NCBI RefSeq assembly: GCF_000833605.1
Contig: NZ_JXTG01000002.1
Span: 248,001-312,000, forward strand
Length of the DNA stretch: 64,000 bases
From: Anoxybacillus ayderensis
Lineage (GTDB): Bacteria > Bacillota > Bacilli > Bacillales > Anoxybacillaceae
Direction: 5' to 3'
Part shown: piece by piece, positions 1 to 8,743 of the stretch
Layout: every line of letters starts with the position of its first letter
Numbering within the stretch: position 1 is the first letter of the stretch
Translations under genes and position numbers: made by a program
Notes under the pieces: generated by a model
What the model saw: the letters and a program-made list of their open reading frames with translations, nothing else
The model's database searches: none
Told to the model about the DNA's origin: nothing

Positions 1-11
1 ATTTCGCTCAC
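1..11 (-). CDS. ispG: Start of IspG (4-hydroxy-3-methylbut-2-enyl-diphosphate synthase), cut by window edge
   Basis: Only the first three codons and part of the fourth are in the window, read leftwards: GTG AGC GAA AT, i.e. M-S-E-(I/M). An AAAGGAG ribosome-binding site lies at 22-28 on the minus strand, about ten bases before the GTG. B. subtilis IspG begins Met-Ser-Glu-Ile and its gene (yqfY) is the neighbour of yqfZ, so gene order and the visible codons agree. IspG is an iron-sulfur enzyme of the MEP isoprenoid pathway. The identification rests on so few residues that it is mostly synteny. Confidence 0.4.
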
Positions 12-90
12 GAGTCAATCGCTCCTTTAACGTATTAATCGAATCATTTTTTATTGTAGCAATGTTTCTTGTTTGTTGACAACGTTTTTG

Positions 91-420
91 CTATTTCTGC
101 TTATAGTACGGAATGCGGTACGTTTTTCCGATTTGAAGGGAATGGGCGTTAACATGTGGATTCAACGTTTGAAAATCAGCAATGAGCTGATCGATGGATA
201 CGGGTAATTTCCCATTCATCTCACGCTCGACGATAGAAAGGAGCGTATCGCCTCGTTGGATCATGACTTCACGATATGGAAGCTCCTTTGTTGGTTTGAA
301 CGTTTTTTCTGCACGAATTGTATGAATTGTCCCTTCTGTTATATCATGGTAAGCAATCGCACATATCGCAATGCATACAAGAAAGAAGAAAACTTTTTTC
401 ATGGCATTCCCCCGCTTCAT
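91..420 (-). CDS. yqfZ: Small membrane-anchored LysM-domain protein (YqfZ-like)
   Basis: A 109-residue protein with a hydrophobic N-terminal segment (about residues 9-24, signal anchor or uncleaved signal) and a C-terminal LysM module (about residues 52-106). The module shows the family pattern: a Gly-Asp-Thr-Leu-Ser turn near its start and a closing Asn-Pro...Ile-Gly...Tyr-Arg-Ile-Pro. LysM modules bind the glycan strand of peptidoglycan, so the protein probably sits at the outer membrane face against the wall. The second ATG (codon 7) is also a possible start. It lies on the minus strand just upstream of the ispG start, as yqfZ does in B. subtilis. No catalytic domain is present, so its function beyond wall binding is unknown. 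Confidence 0.75.
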   Translation of the reverse strand: MKRGNAMKKVFFFLVCIAICAIAYHDITEGTIHTIRAEKTFKPTKELPYREVMIQRGDTLLSIVEREMNGKLPVSIDQLIADFQTLNPHVNAHSLQIGKTYRIPYYKQK

Positions 421-559
421 TCTTCTGTTTTATCCATATGGCTTGTCCAAACGATATATGCGTAAAAATTACATTCTCTTTACATTGCTTTACATGTTCT
501 TCACATCACGTTGACATGTTTTTGGTATTCTTTGTCTGTATTTGTCGAAGGGGGGATAT

Positions 560-2293
560 ATGTTGAGACAGCGTTTAAAACATATAAAAGAGCTTGTCCG
601 AGTGCCTGTATTTCAACCATCACCGAAAATAAAACAATGGTTATTAAAAATTAATTTACAAAACCGTTTATTTATTTTATTTTTGGGTGTGTTAATTATT
701 TCGTTAAGTGCCGTTGGGATGATTGCTTATCATCAAGCGAAACAAACGACGGTAAAAGCGATCGAAAATCGCCTTGAGCGAGAGGCGACGATGATGTTTG
801 AAGTGTCACGTAATCTTATGTATATTCATGCTGGAAATGAGCAACTGCTTGAAAAAAGTTTGCGGTCTGCAGTAAAGCAACAAAAGGCGGAACTGATGCA
901 AGATGGATTAAGCGTAGACATTTTTTTAATTGGAGATAGACAAGTAAAAACGTTTGAACGAAATGGACAGCTCAATGTACCGACATCCGTCCAACAAACA
1001 ATTACGAAACAAAAAAATGGTGTGTCGCATTTGGAATGGAACGGGCGTACATATACATTTGCATATAAAACTATTCAAGAATTGAAAGGGACATATGTCG
1101 TTGCTGTACCGGATGAACAGTTTATGAAGCCGATCCAACAGCTTGCATATTTAACCGTTGTAGCGATTATGATAAGCGTCATTATTTCCACGCTGATGAT
1201 TAAATGGTTAGTAAGTGGATTAACGAAGCCGATTGCCCAACTTCGTCATGCGATGAGCCGATTGTCACGTGGAGATTTAACGGTTGACGAACATATTTAT
1301 TCGACAACGCCAGAAATTGATTCGCTTGCGCGTAGCTTCCAACGGATGTTGACGAGCATGAAAAATGTCATTCGTGAAATGGACGAAACAACAAAGCAGC
1401 TAGCCATCACAGGAGGCGACTTAGAGCATGTGTCTGAACATGCCATTGAATCAAACGATCAGCTCTTGGCAGCGATTTCTACTGTGAAACAAGGGGCAGA
1501 AGAAACGGCCAATGCTTCAGACGAAAGCATTCATCGCGTCGATGAGATGAAAAAACGGATGCAACACGTATTAGTAAGTGTGAAAAACATTTCAGCCAGT
1601 GCGACTGATATGAACGAATCTTCAAAGAGTGGGGAAAAACGGCTGACGCATTTAATTGCTGATATTCATTCATTTGCTGAGCAATTTAAAAAAGTAAACG
1701 ATACGATTCAAAGTGTAAAACATCATTCGACGTCGATTACAAAAGTTGTGGATGTCATTCGACAAATTGCCGAGCAAACGAAGTTATTGGCGCTCAACGC
1801 AACAATTGAAGCGGCGCGCGCTGGAGAAGCTGGAAAAGGATTTGCGGTCGTCGCCACAGAAGTGAGAAAGCTGGCGGAACATGCTTCAAAGGCAACGGAA
1901 GAAATTACATCGTCCATTTTTGCGATGGAAGAAGTATCAATTCATGCGACAAACCAGTTTGAAGGGATGGTCACACATTTACAACATCAACTCACGTCCG
2001 CAAATGAGGCAAAGCGTTCGTTTGACCATTTGTTAAAAGAAATTCAGCGCGTCAATCGCAACGTGGCGCAAATGGAAGGTGAATTGGAGCAGTTTCAGCA
2101 ATTATTGCCGATGATTGAGACGGTGACGGTGGCATTTGCTTCTGTTGCTCAACAAACGCTAGCAAGCGCAGAAGAAATGATGTCTGTTTCGTACGATCAA
2201 ACGAAGCAGATGAATGATATGCATCGTGTTGGTGAACGATTAAATGAATTATCGCAATCATTATCCGCACTGACTGCAGCATTTAAACTATAA
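560..2293 (+). CDS. Methyl-accepting chemotaxis protein
   Basis: A 577-residue chemoreceptor. Visible order: short cytoplasmic N-terminus, first transmembrane helix (about residues 36-58), an extracellular sensor region of roughly 125 residues, second transmembrane helix (about 195-215), HAMP linker, and a long helical signalling domain. The hairpin tip contains the family motif around [12 protein letters not shown], which contacts CheA and CheW. The ATG at 560 follows an AAGGGGGG site at 548-555; the TTG at 563 is an alternative with better spacing. The sensor region is small and gives no hint of the ligand. B. subtilis has no receptor at this place, so this is an insertion relative to that genome. 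A bidirectional terminator follows. Confidence 0.92.
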   Translation: MLRQRLKHIKELVRVPVFQPSPKIKQWLLKINLQNRLFILFLGVLIISLSAVGMIAYHQAKQTTVKAIENRLEREATMMFEVSRNLMYIHAGNEQLLEKSLRSAVKQQKAELMQDGLSVDIFLIGDRQVKTFERNGQLNVPTSVQQTITKQKNGVSHLEWNGRTYTFAYKTIQELKGTYVVAVPDEQFMKPIQQLAYLTVVAIMISVIISTLMIKWLVSGLTKPIAQLRHAMSRLSRGDLTVDEHIYSTTPEIDSLARSFQRMLTSMKNVIREMDETTKQLAITGGDLEHVSEHAIESNDQLLAAISTVKQGAEETANASDESIHRVDEMKKRMQHVLVSVKNISASATDMNESSKSGEKRLTHLIADIHSFAEQFKKVNDTIQSVKHHSTSITKVVDVIRQIAEQTKLLALNATIEAARAGEAGKGFAVVATEVRKLAEHASKATEEITSSIFAMEEVSIHATNQFEGMVTHLQHQLTSANEAKRSFDHLLKEIQRVNRNVAQMEGELEQFQQLLPMIETVTVAFASVAQQTLASAEEMMSVSYDQTKQMNDMHRVGERLNELSQSLSALTAAFKL

Positions 2294-2319
2294 GAAGCAG
2301 GCTAATGGCCTGCTTCTTT
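2292..2319. terminator. Bidirectional terminator between the chemoreceptor and yqgB
   Basis: An 11-bp perfect stem (2292-2302 with 2308-2318) with a five-base loop lies between two convergent genes. The arms are GC-rich in the centre and AT at the base, giving a short T run on the plus strand and an A run in front, so it can serve both directions. Confidence 0.75.
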
Positions 2320-3078
2320 AATAGAAGGAAGTTCTTTGATGGAAGCGAACAAAATCGTGACAGAAACGAACCAATCTAAAGCGACAGCATAAGGCACGAC
2401 AATTTGTAGAGTTTCCATGATTGTAAAAAAGATGGTTGATAATGTAATTGAATAAGCAGAGATACTCCACATATGGCGGTACGTTCCACGCTTATTTAAC
2501 GTGCCGCGAAAAATAAGTCCGATGAATGCAAGAACGGTAACATAAAGAAATTTGCTCGTACATGTGAAAAAGTATAATACGAGAAACGATAATGAAATCA
2601 CAATAGGAAGCAACGATTGAAGCGTGCGGGCAAATTCATATACCTCTTCGTTTGTGAAACGTTCCGCTTGCATGAAAGCATACGGATATGACTGAACGTG
2701 TCCATTGGCAACAAGCGCAAATTGTTCCTTTAAAAACGCCACGGCATTCGTATAACGCGCTGCATCATCTGTTGTGAGTGTACCTGTGCTATCAAATAAA
2801 ATGGTCACGTTTGGATGCGTAAGTTCAATCGGTTCTTGTATGTTTGATGTCAATACTCCATCGACGACTTCAAATGGAGGAAGCTCTTCTTTTAATAATT
2901 GATGCGTTGAGCCGATCATTTTGTTTATGCTCATTGTAAAGTAAATGGCAATCGGTAACGTTGCAATAAGCGATAAAAAAAACACGTAGCTAATCGCCTT
3001 TCCGATTGGATGAAAACGAAAGCGTGCAATATGTACAGGAGAATAAAGACTTTGTAACAACCGTTTCCACATAATCAT
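2302..3078 (-). CDS. yqgB: DUF1189 integral membrane protein (YqgB-like)
   Basis: A 258-residue membrane protein of the DUF1189 family. One transmembrane helix lies near the N-terminus (about residues 28-50), followed by an extracytoplasmic stretch of about 110 residues and four hydrophobic helices in the C-terminal half (about 155-250). A conserved-looking pattern of a helix after an HIARFRFHP-type cytoplasmic segment at residues 18-26 is typical of the family. The start ATG at 3078 is preceded by AAAGGATG on the minus strand. It sits beside sodA as in B. subtilis. No enzymatic motif is visible and no function is established for the family. Confidence 0.75.
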   Translation of the reverse strand: MIMWKRLLQSLYSPVHIARFRFHPIGKAISYVFFLSLIATLPIAIYFTMSINKMIGSTHQLLKEELPPFEVVDGVLTSNIQEPIELTHPNVTILFDSTGTLTTDDAARYTNAVAFLKEQFALVANGHVQSYPYAFMQAERFTNEEVYEFARTLQSLLPIVISLSFLVLYFFTCTSKFLYVTVLAFIGLIFRGTLNKRGTYRHMWSISAYSITLSTIFFTIMETLQIVVPYAVALDWFVSVTILFASIKELPSIKEAGH

Positions 3079-3162
3079 TCACATCCTTTATGCGTCATCA
3101 TTTCTCATTCTACTTCTTTTTCTATTTAGTACACAACCTTTTTGTTTCGTGTGTTGCACGTA

Positions 3163-3191
3163 TTGACGCTTTCCGCCTTTTTTGCTAAAAT
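3163..3191 (+). promoter_or_regulatory. Sigma-A-type promoter for the tRNA gene
   Basis: TTGACG (3163-3168), a 17-base spacer and TAAAAT (3186-3191) stand 16 bases upstream of the first tRNA nucleotide, which is the expected geometry for a housekeeping promoter giving a short leader. Confidence 0.75.
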
Positions 3192-3207
3192 TACCATCGG
3201 ATATGGC

Positions 3208-3281
3208 GGACCCTTAGCTCAGCTGGTTAGAGCGGACGGCTCATAACCGTCTGGTCGCAGGTTCGAGTCCTGCAGGGTCCA
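3208..3281 (+). tRNA. tRNA with CAU anticodon, probably tRNA-Ile2 (lysidine type)
   Basis: A complete cloverleaf of 74 nucleotides including discriminator A: 7-bp acceptor stem (GGACCCT with AGGGTCC), D arm with GCTCAGCTGGTTAGAGC, anticodon loop CTCATAA, T arm with GTTCGAGTC. The CCA end is not encoded. A CAU anticodon can be initiator Met, elongator Met or Ile2. The first pair G1-C72 and the lack of the three G-C pairs of initiators argue against fMet. Pairs C4-G69 and C5-G68 are those recognised by E. coli TilS in tRNA-Ile2, and the body resembles Bacillus Ile2 more than elongator Met. So automatic Met annotation would likely be wrong. Own promoter and terminator make it a single-gene unit. 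Confidence 0.9.
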
Positions 3282-3284
3282 TTT

Positions 3285-3315
3285 ACCTCGCTAAGTAAAT
3301 TAGCGAGGTTTTTTT
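3285..3315 (+). terminator. Rho-independent terminator of the tRNA gene
   Basis: A 10-bp perfect stem (3285-3294 with 3300-3309), five-base loop and a run of seven T residues directly follow the tRNA. Confidence 0.9.
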
Positions 3316-3448
3316 GCAAATAATTTGAAACATTCGATGTATTTTGGTACTCTTAAGGTAGGTTCACTTATGAAACTTTTCTGTTTCTTAATCCAGTTAA
3401 TCGGTTTCATTTGTGAACAATTACATAATGAATGAGGAGGAATGAAAC

Positions 3449-4057
3449 ATGGCATTTGAATTACCACAATTGCCTTATGCTTACGACGCGTTAGAACCAC
3501 ATATTGACAAAGAAACGATGAACATTCATCACACAAAACATCATAACGCGTATGTGACAAATTTAAACGCAGCGCTTGAAGGCCATCCAGAATTGCAAAA
3601 CAAAACAATTGAAGAGTTAATGACCAATTTAGATGCGGTACCTGAAAATATTCGTACAGCTGTTCGTAACAACGGAGGTGGACATGCGAACCACTCGCTC
3701 TTTTGGACTATTCTTTCGCCAAATGGTGGCGGTGAACCAACAGGTGAACTAGCTGAAGCAATCAATCGTACGTTTGGAAGCTTCGAAAAATTTAAAGAAG
3801 AATTTTCGAAAGCGGCAGCAACACGTTTCGGTTCTGGTTGGGCTTGGCTTGTCGTCCATAATGGTCAACTTGAAGTGACAAGCACACCAAACCAAGATAC
3901 ACCGTTAATGGAAGGAAAAACACCAATTTTAGGATTAGACGTATGGGAGCATGCGTATTACTTAAAATATCAAAACCGTCGTCCAGATTATATTTCAGCA
4001 TTTTGGAATGTTGTTAACTGGGACGAAGTGGCCAAGCGTTACGCAGCAGCGAAATAA
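3449..4057 (+). CDS. sodA: Superoxide dismutase [Mn]
   Basis: A 202-residue Fe/Mn superoxide dismutase, the normal length. It converts superoxide to oxygen and hydrogen peroxide in the cytoplasm. Metal ligands are visible: His27 in the N-terminal helix, the His of NHSLFW, and the Asp and His of [11 protein letters not shown] near the C-terminus. The GSGWAW segment and the Gly-Gly-Gly-His-Ala-Asn-His stretch favour the manganese type. AGGAGGAATG precedes the ATG with ideal spacing. It is a single-gene unit with its own terminator, located between yqgB and yqgE as in B. subtilis. Confidence 0.97.
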   Translation: MAFELPQLPYAYDALEPHIDKETMNIHHTKHHNAYVTNLNAALEGHPELQNKTIEELMTNLDAVPENIRTAVRNNGGGHANHSLFWTILSPNGGGEPTGELAEAINRTFGSFEKFKEEFSKAAATRFGSGWAWLVVHNGQLEVTSTPNQDTPLMEGKTPILGLDVWEHAYYLKYQNRRPDYISAFWNVVNWDEVAKRYAAAK

Positions 4058-4063
4058 TGAAGA

Positions 4064-4092
4064 AGGGCTCGACAATTTGTCGAGCTCTTTTT
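4064..4092 (+). terminator. Terminator of sodA
   Basis: Stem of about ten pairs (8 perfect, 4067-4074 with 4078-4085, extended by G-T, G-C and A-T), three-base loop and five T residues directly after the sodA stop. Confidence 0.88.
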
Positions 4093-4146
4093 GTATATCG
4101 TTGTAAAAGAGTAGGCAAACTACTTGTCAAGAAAGGAAGTTTGCCT

Positions 4147-5361
4147 ATGAATAAATGGAAACGAATGGTGGCGCACGTTCGCACACATCGACAATTGTTT
4201 CTTTTGTTAGCAATTGGCGGATTATATTCCCTTAGTATCGCCTTGTCGAATACGTTTGTAAACGTATACGTTTGGAAAAAAGTGAACAGTTTTCAAGCTC
4301 TAGGTGTGTATAATTTAGCCATTGTCACATGGCAGCCGCTTGCATTTATCGTAGCCGGTCAAATCGCAAAAAAGATCGATCGTGTCATTGTGTTACGAAT
4401 GGGTGTGACGTTTTTAGCATTCTTTTTTTTAGTCGTATTATTTAGCGGTGATCGAGCGATGAACCATTTATTTTTACTCGGCGGTTTGCTTGGCATTGGT
4501 TACGGCTTTTATTGGCTCGCATTTAACGTATTAACGTTTGAAATCACTGAACCAAATACGCGTGATTTATTTAATGGATTGCTTGGTGCGATGACATCTG
4601 TTGCAGGAATGATCGGTCCACCGCTTTCAGGGTGGGTCATTGCTTCAAGCGAGAAGTTTACCGGGTATATGGTCATTTTTTTAGCTTCTTTATGCTTATT
4701 TATTGCGGCTGTCATTTGTAGCTTTTTTTTACAGCGACGGCGTTCAGCAGGACAATTTGCGCTTCGTTCTGTATATGACGAGCGAAAGAAAAATAAAAAT
4801 TGGCGAATGATTACAAACGCTCATTTTTTTCAAGGATTTCGTGAAGGAACGTTTGTGTTTATTGTTTCCATTTTTTTATTTATGGCGACAGGAACTGAAA
4901 AATCACTCGGTGTATTTGGATTCGTCAATGCAGTTGTTTCGTTTATGACGTATTCTTTTGCGTCGAAGTGGATGAAGCGACAATGGCGGTTGCGTGCCAT
5001 TTTATTCGGTGGTGTACTGTTGTATGCTTCCGTCTTTTTAATTATTTTTGATTTATCATATGTAAAGTTAATCATCTATGGCGCATTAATCGCCATCGGA
5101 TATCCTATTTTACTCGTTCCATATTTGTCGCTTACATTTGACGTTATTGGTCAAAGCAATCATGCGAAAGAATGGCGAATTGAATATATTGTTATGCGTG
5201 AACTATTTTTAAACGGGGGACGTGCGACGTCTGTTTTATTGTTTTTATTAGCCATTACGTTGTTTGATGCAAAGGAGGCCATTCCATCATTAATGTTAAT
5301 TGTTGGAGCTGGTCATTTCATTATTTATTTTTTTGTGCGACGTATTCGACTTTCGATGTAG
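4147..5361 (+). CDS. yqgE: Major facilitator superfamily transporter (YqgE-like)
   Basis: A 404-residue MFS protein with about twelve hydrophobic helices in two halves and a charged central loop (about residues 195-215, Arg/Lys-rich). The reading frame is open further upstream, but that extension runs through the sodA terminator; the ATG at 4147 has GAAAGGAAG at 4130-4138 and gives the family length. The substrate cannot be told from sequence. The gene lies between sodA and pbpA as in B. subtilis. No terminator is seen between it and pbpA, and the 61-base gap suggests read-through is possible. Confidence 0.85.
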   Translation: MNKWKRMVAHVRTHRQLFLLLAIGGLYSLSIALSNTFVNVYVWKKVNSFQALGVYNLAIVTWQPLAFIVAGQIAKKIDRVIVLRMGVTFLAFFFLVVLFSGDRAMNHLFLLGGLLGIGYGFYWLAFNVLTFEITEPNTRDLFNGLLGAMTSVAGMIGPPLSGWVIASSEKFTGYMVIFLASLCLFIAAVICSFFLQRRRSAGQFALRSVYDERKKNKNWRMITNAHFFQGFREGTFVFIVSIFLFMATGTEKSLGVFGFVNAVVSFMTYSFASKWMKRQWRLRAILFGGVLLYASVFLIIFDLSYVKLIIYGALIAIGYPILLVPYLSLTFDVIGQSNHAKEWRIEYIVMRELFLNGGRATSVLLFLLAITLFDAKEAIPSLMLIVGAGHFIIYFFVRRIRLSM

Positions 5362-5422
5362 AAATTTGCGAGCGTTTCTTTTACAATGAGGAAGGAGCAA
5401 GTAAAGGAGGTGCTCGCGCGTT

Positions 5423-7576
5423 TTGAAACAAATACAACATGCTCACAAAGCGAAGAAAAAGAAAAAACGAATGCAGTTGCCATTTCGGTTAAACGTGCTA
5501 TTTTTTGTTGTGTTTTTACTTTTTTCTGCGCTTATTTTACGGTTAGGTGTCATTCAAATTGTTTATGGTGAACAATATCGAAAAGAAGTCGAGCGCACAG
5601 AAAATGTCACAGTTCATACACCAGCACCGCGCGGAAAAATTTATGACCGTAACTATCAAGTCGTCGTCGATAACGAGCCGCTTCATGCGATTACGTATAC
5701 ACGCACACAAACAACGAAGCCATCGGAAATGATTGAAGTAGCTAAAAAGTTAGCCACATATATTGAAAAGTCGACCGAACGCGTCACAGAGCGAGATATA
5801 AAAGATTATTGGATTTTGACAAACGAAGAGAAAGCAAAAGAAAAAATTACTGAAAAAGAATGGAAGTTGTTTCGAGAAAAAAAATTAAAAGATAAAGACA
5901 TTTATCAATTGCAACTCGAGCGCATTACAGAAGAAGATGTAAAAACGATTAAAGAACGTGAGCTTGAGGTTGTTGCTATTTTTCGGGAAATGAATAGAGG
6001 ATACGCTTTAACCCCGCAAATGATTAAAAATGAAGGAGTAACGGACGAAGAATATGCTGTTGTTAGTGAGCATTTAGAGGAGCTACCAGGTGTAGATGTG
6101 ACGACAGATTGGAACCGTCAATATGCACATGGTGATACGTTTCGTACAGTGCTTGGAAATATAACATCGTCAGAAGAAGGGTTGCCGCGCGAAAAGCTTG
6201 ACTATTACTTAGCGCGCGATTATAACCGAAATGACCGAGTAGGAAAAAGTTATATTGAAGCACAATATGAAGATGTATTGCGTGGGCAAAAGGCGAAAAT
6301 AAAAAATGTGACTGATAAAGCAGGAAACATTATTGAAACGATTGAAATATCGCAAGGACAACGTGGAAAAGATATCGTTTTAACGATTGATATGGAATTA
6401 CAAAAACGCGTCGAGCAAATTATTGAGGAAGAATTAATGACAATGAAGCGACGCAGTGGAACAGAATTGCTTGATCGTGCTTTCGTCGTCATGATGGATC
6501 CAAATACAGGAGAAATTTTATCGTTAGCTGGGAAACGATATACACGCGATGAAAACGGAAAAGTTGTATTAAAAGATTATGCCCTTGGGACGATTACATC
6601 TGCTTATGCGATGGGTTCGGCGGTAAAGGGTGCGACCGTATTGACAGGGTTTCAAACCGGTGTCATTCAACCTGGCACGGTGCTGATTGACGAACCGTTA
6701 TATATTAAAGGGACGCCGACAAAAAAATCGCATAGCGGTATTCGTCCAGGACCGATGAACGATTTAAAAGCACTTGAAATGTCGTCAAACGTTTATATGT
6801 TTAAAACAGCGATCGCTATTGCCGGTTCTACGTATCGCCCACATCAAGCGCTACCGATAAAAAAAGAAGCATTTTCCATTATGCGACGCTACTTTAATCA
6901 GTTCGGTTTAGGGGTGAAAACAGGCATCGATTTGCCTGGGGAAATTATCGGATGGCCGGGACAAAGTACACTTCCAGGACACTTGCTCGATTTAGCCATT
7001 GGACAGTTTGACGTATATACACCGATTCAAATGGCGCAATACGTCTCAACGATTGCGAATGGTGGATATCGCATTCAACCGCATGTTGTCAAAGAAATTC
7101 GTGAACCAATTAGCGAAAAAGATCAAATAGGTAACATCATCTACTCGTTCGAGCCGAAAGTGTTAAACCGAATTGATATGAAAACAGAATATATTGAGCG
7201 TGTGCGTGAAGGCTTTTATCGCGTCATGCACGGTTCAAACGGAACGGCTCGTGCCTTTTTCGCAAATGCTCCGTATGATCCAGCAGGAAAAACAGGAACG
7301 GCACAGGCGTTTTATGATGGACCGATTAAATCAAGACGAATGACGCCAACATACAATTTAACGTTAGTTGGCTTTGCACCTTACAATAATCCAGAAGTGG
7401 CGTTTGCTGTCGTTGTGCCATGGGTATATCAAAATGCGAGAAACCATTATCCGATTAATAACTATATCGGAAGAAAAATTTTAGATGCGTATTTTGAGTT
7501 GAAAAAGCAACGTCAATCTGGTCAACCATCTCCTACTGAACCGTTGAATAATGAGGAACAAACAATGGAAAGATAA
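5423..7576 (+). CDS. pbpA: Class B penicillin-binding protein PbpA (transpeptidase)
   Basis: A 717-residue monofunctional transpeptidase that cross-links peptidoglycan outside the membrane. It has a Lys-rich cytoplasmic tail, one transmembrane anchor (about residues 18-40), a PBP dimerisation domain (about 60-310) and the transpeptidase domain. Active-site motifs are all present: Ser399-x-x-Lys (SAVK), Ser-Ser-Asn, and Lys623-Thr-Gly. The start is TTG at 5423, nine bases after AAAGGAGGTG (5404-5413). In B. subtilis PBP2a (PbpA) and PbpH share a role in rod-shape elongation, and the position before the pst operon matches pbpA. The C-terminal tail (about 30 residues, rich in Gln, Pro and Glu) looks disordered. 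Confidence 0.95.
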   Translation: MKQIQHAHKAKKKKKRMQLPFRLNVLFFVVFLLFSALILRLGVIQIVYGEQYRKEVERTENVTVHTPAPRGKIYDRNYQVVVDNEPLHAITYTRTQTTKPSEMIEVAKKLATYIEKSTERVTERDIKDYWILTNEEKAKEKITEKEWKLFREKKLKDKDIYQLQLERITEEDVKTIKERELEVVAIFREMNRGYALTPQMIKNEGVTDEEYAVVSEHLEELPGVDVTTDWNRQYAHGDTFRTVLGNITSSEEGLPREKLDYYLARDYNRNDRVGKSYIEAQYEDVLRGQKAKIKNVTDKAGNIIETIEISQGQRGKDIVLTIDMELQKRVEQIIEEELMTMKRRSGTELLDRAFVVMMDPNTGEILSLAGKRYTRDENGKVVLKDYALGTITSAYAMGSAVKGATVLTGFQTGVIQPGTVLIDEPLYIKGTPTKKSHSGIRPGPMNDLKALEMSSNVYMFKTAIAIAGSTYRPHQALPIKKEAFSIMRRYFNQFGLGVKTGIDLPGEIIGWPGQSTLPGHLLDLAIGQFDVYTPIQMAQYVSTIANGGYRIQPHVVKEIREPISEKDQIGNIIYSFEPKVLNRIDMKTEYIERVREGFYRVMHGSNGTARAFFANAPYDPAGKTGTAQAFYDGPIKSRRMTPTYNLTLVGFAPYNNPEVAFAVVVPWVYQNARNHYPINNYIGRKILDAYFELKKQRQSGQPSPTEPLNNEEQTMER

Positions 7577-7587
7577 AAGAAAGCGAA

Positions 7588-7626
7588 TTTACAAAAGCTT
7601 AACATTCGTTTAAAACGAATTTAATA
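7588..7626 (+). promoter_or_regulatory. PhoP-binding Pho boxes upstream of pstS
   Basis: Four hexamers in direct repeat with exact 11-bp period: TTTACA (7588), TTAACA (7599), TTAAAA (7610) and TTAATA (7621), each separated by five bases. This is the B. subtilis PhoP half-site (TT[ACT]ACA with 4-6 bp spacing) arranged for two PhoP dimers. A TATAAC-like -10 element lies at 7641-7646. It predicts induction of the pst operon by phosphate starvation through PhoPR. Confidence 0.85.
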
Positions 7627-7696
7627 CCTTTCCATTATTCTATAACTCGTGGCACAAAACAAAAAACAAATTGAAAAAGTAGGGGGAAATCAAAAG

Positions 7697-8668
7697 ATGA
7701 AGAAAAACAAATGGTTTGCACTCGCAGGTGTAACAAGCGCTGTACTAGCATTCACAACAGCATGTGGTGGTGGCGCTGAGCAAGGCGGCGAAAATGCGGA
7801 AGGTAACGCAGAAAAATTGAGCGGAAACGTAGTTGTTGATGGCTCATCAACAGTGTACCCAATCGTTGAAGCAGCCGCTGAAGCGTATGCGGGTGAACAA
7901 CCAGATGTGAAAGTATCTGTTGGTTTATCTGGAACAGGTGGCGGATTTGAAAAGTTTACAAAAGGCGAAACGGATTTTTCAAACGCTTCTCGTCCGATTA
8001 AAGATGAAGAAAAACAAGCTGCTGAGCAAAACGGTATTGAATTTGAAGAGCTTCAAATTGCGTTCGATGGTCTTTCCATTTTAGTGAATAAAGATAACGA
8101 CTGGGTTGATTATTTAACAGTCGATGAGTTAAAGAAAATCTTCACATCAGGTGCAGTAAACGGCGATGACAAAGTGAAATGGTCAGACATTCGTCCAGAA
8201 TGGCCAAACGAAGAAATTAAATTGTTCTCACCAGGACATGACTCTGGTACGTTTGACTACTTTGATGAAGTTATTTTAGATGGACAACCGTTAAACAAAA
8301 CAGCTCAATTATCTGAGGATGACAACGTGCTTGTTCAAGGTATTGCAGGGGATAAAAATGCTCTCGGTTACTTTGGATTCGCATACTACGTTGAAAATAA
8401 AGATAAATTACGTGCTGTGCCAATTGATAACGGAAACGGTCCTGTTGAACCAACACACGAAACAATTCAAAGCGGTGAATATGCACCACTTTCTCGTCCG
8501 TTATTTACGTATGTGAACACAAAGGCGTTAAAAGAAAAAGCGCAAGTGTATGATTTCGCGAAATTCTTGTTAGAAAATGGTGCAGAGTTTGCTGAAGAAG
8601 TAGGTTATGTCGCACTTCCACAAGAAAAATATGAGGAGCAATTGAAAAAGATTGAAGGATTAAAATAA
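7697..8668 (+). CDS. pstS: Phosphate ABC transporter substrate-binding lipoprotein PstS
   Basis: A 323-residue periplasmic-type binding protein that captures inorganic phosphate outside the membrane. Start ATG at 7697 follows AGGGGGAAA; the upstream in-frame extension lies in the promoter and lacks a ribosome-binding site. A lipoprotein signal peptide ends at Thr-Thr-Ala-Cys (about residues 19-22), then a Gly/Glu-rich linker. The phosphate-binding signatures are visible: DGSSTVYPI, a SGTGGG segment and the PGHDSGTFDYF stretch. First gene of the pst operon behind Pho boxes. A strong hairpin separates it from pstC, the usual way of making PstS in excess over the permease. Confidence 0.97.
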   Translation: MKKNKWFALAGVTSAVLAFTTACGGGAEQGGENAEGNAEKLSGNVVVDGSSTVYPIVEAAAEAYAGEQPDVKVSVGLSGTGGGFEKFTKGETDFSNASRPIKDEEKQAAEQNGIEFEELQIAFDGLSILVNKDNDWVDYLTVDELKKIFTSGAVNGDDKVKWSDIRPEWPNEEIKLFSPGHDSGTFDYFDEVILDGQPLNKTAQLSEDDNVLVQGIAGDKNALGYFGFAYYVENKDKLRAVPIDNGNGPVEPTHETIQSGEYAPLSRPLFTYVNTKALKEKAQVYDFAKFLLENGAEFAEEVGYVALPQEKYEEQLKKIEGLK

Positions 8669-8677
8669 CGACACGTA

Positions 8678-8713
8678 AAGATGAGAAGCGACTCCACGGT
8701 CGCTTCTCATCTT
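8678..8713 (+). terminator. Intercistronic hairpin between pstS and pstC
   Basis: A perfect 15-bp inverted repeat (8678-8692 with 8699-8713) with a six-base loop and no T run. It lies ten bases after pstS. Such a hairpin can act as a partial terminator or as a block to 3' exonucleases, raising PstS relative to PstCAB. Which of the two applies cannot be decided from the sequence; the missing T run favours RNA stabilisation. Confidence 0.75.
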
Positions 8714-8743
8714 GCCATGAATTTGGAAAGGGGTTTTCATATT

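Noticed and set aside
440-559. Sigma-D (flagellar) promoter before the chemoreceptor
   Set aside because: No TAAA-N15-GCCGATAT-like sequence was found; the region is only AT-rich.
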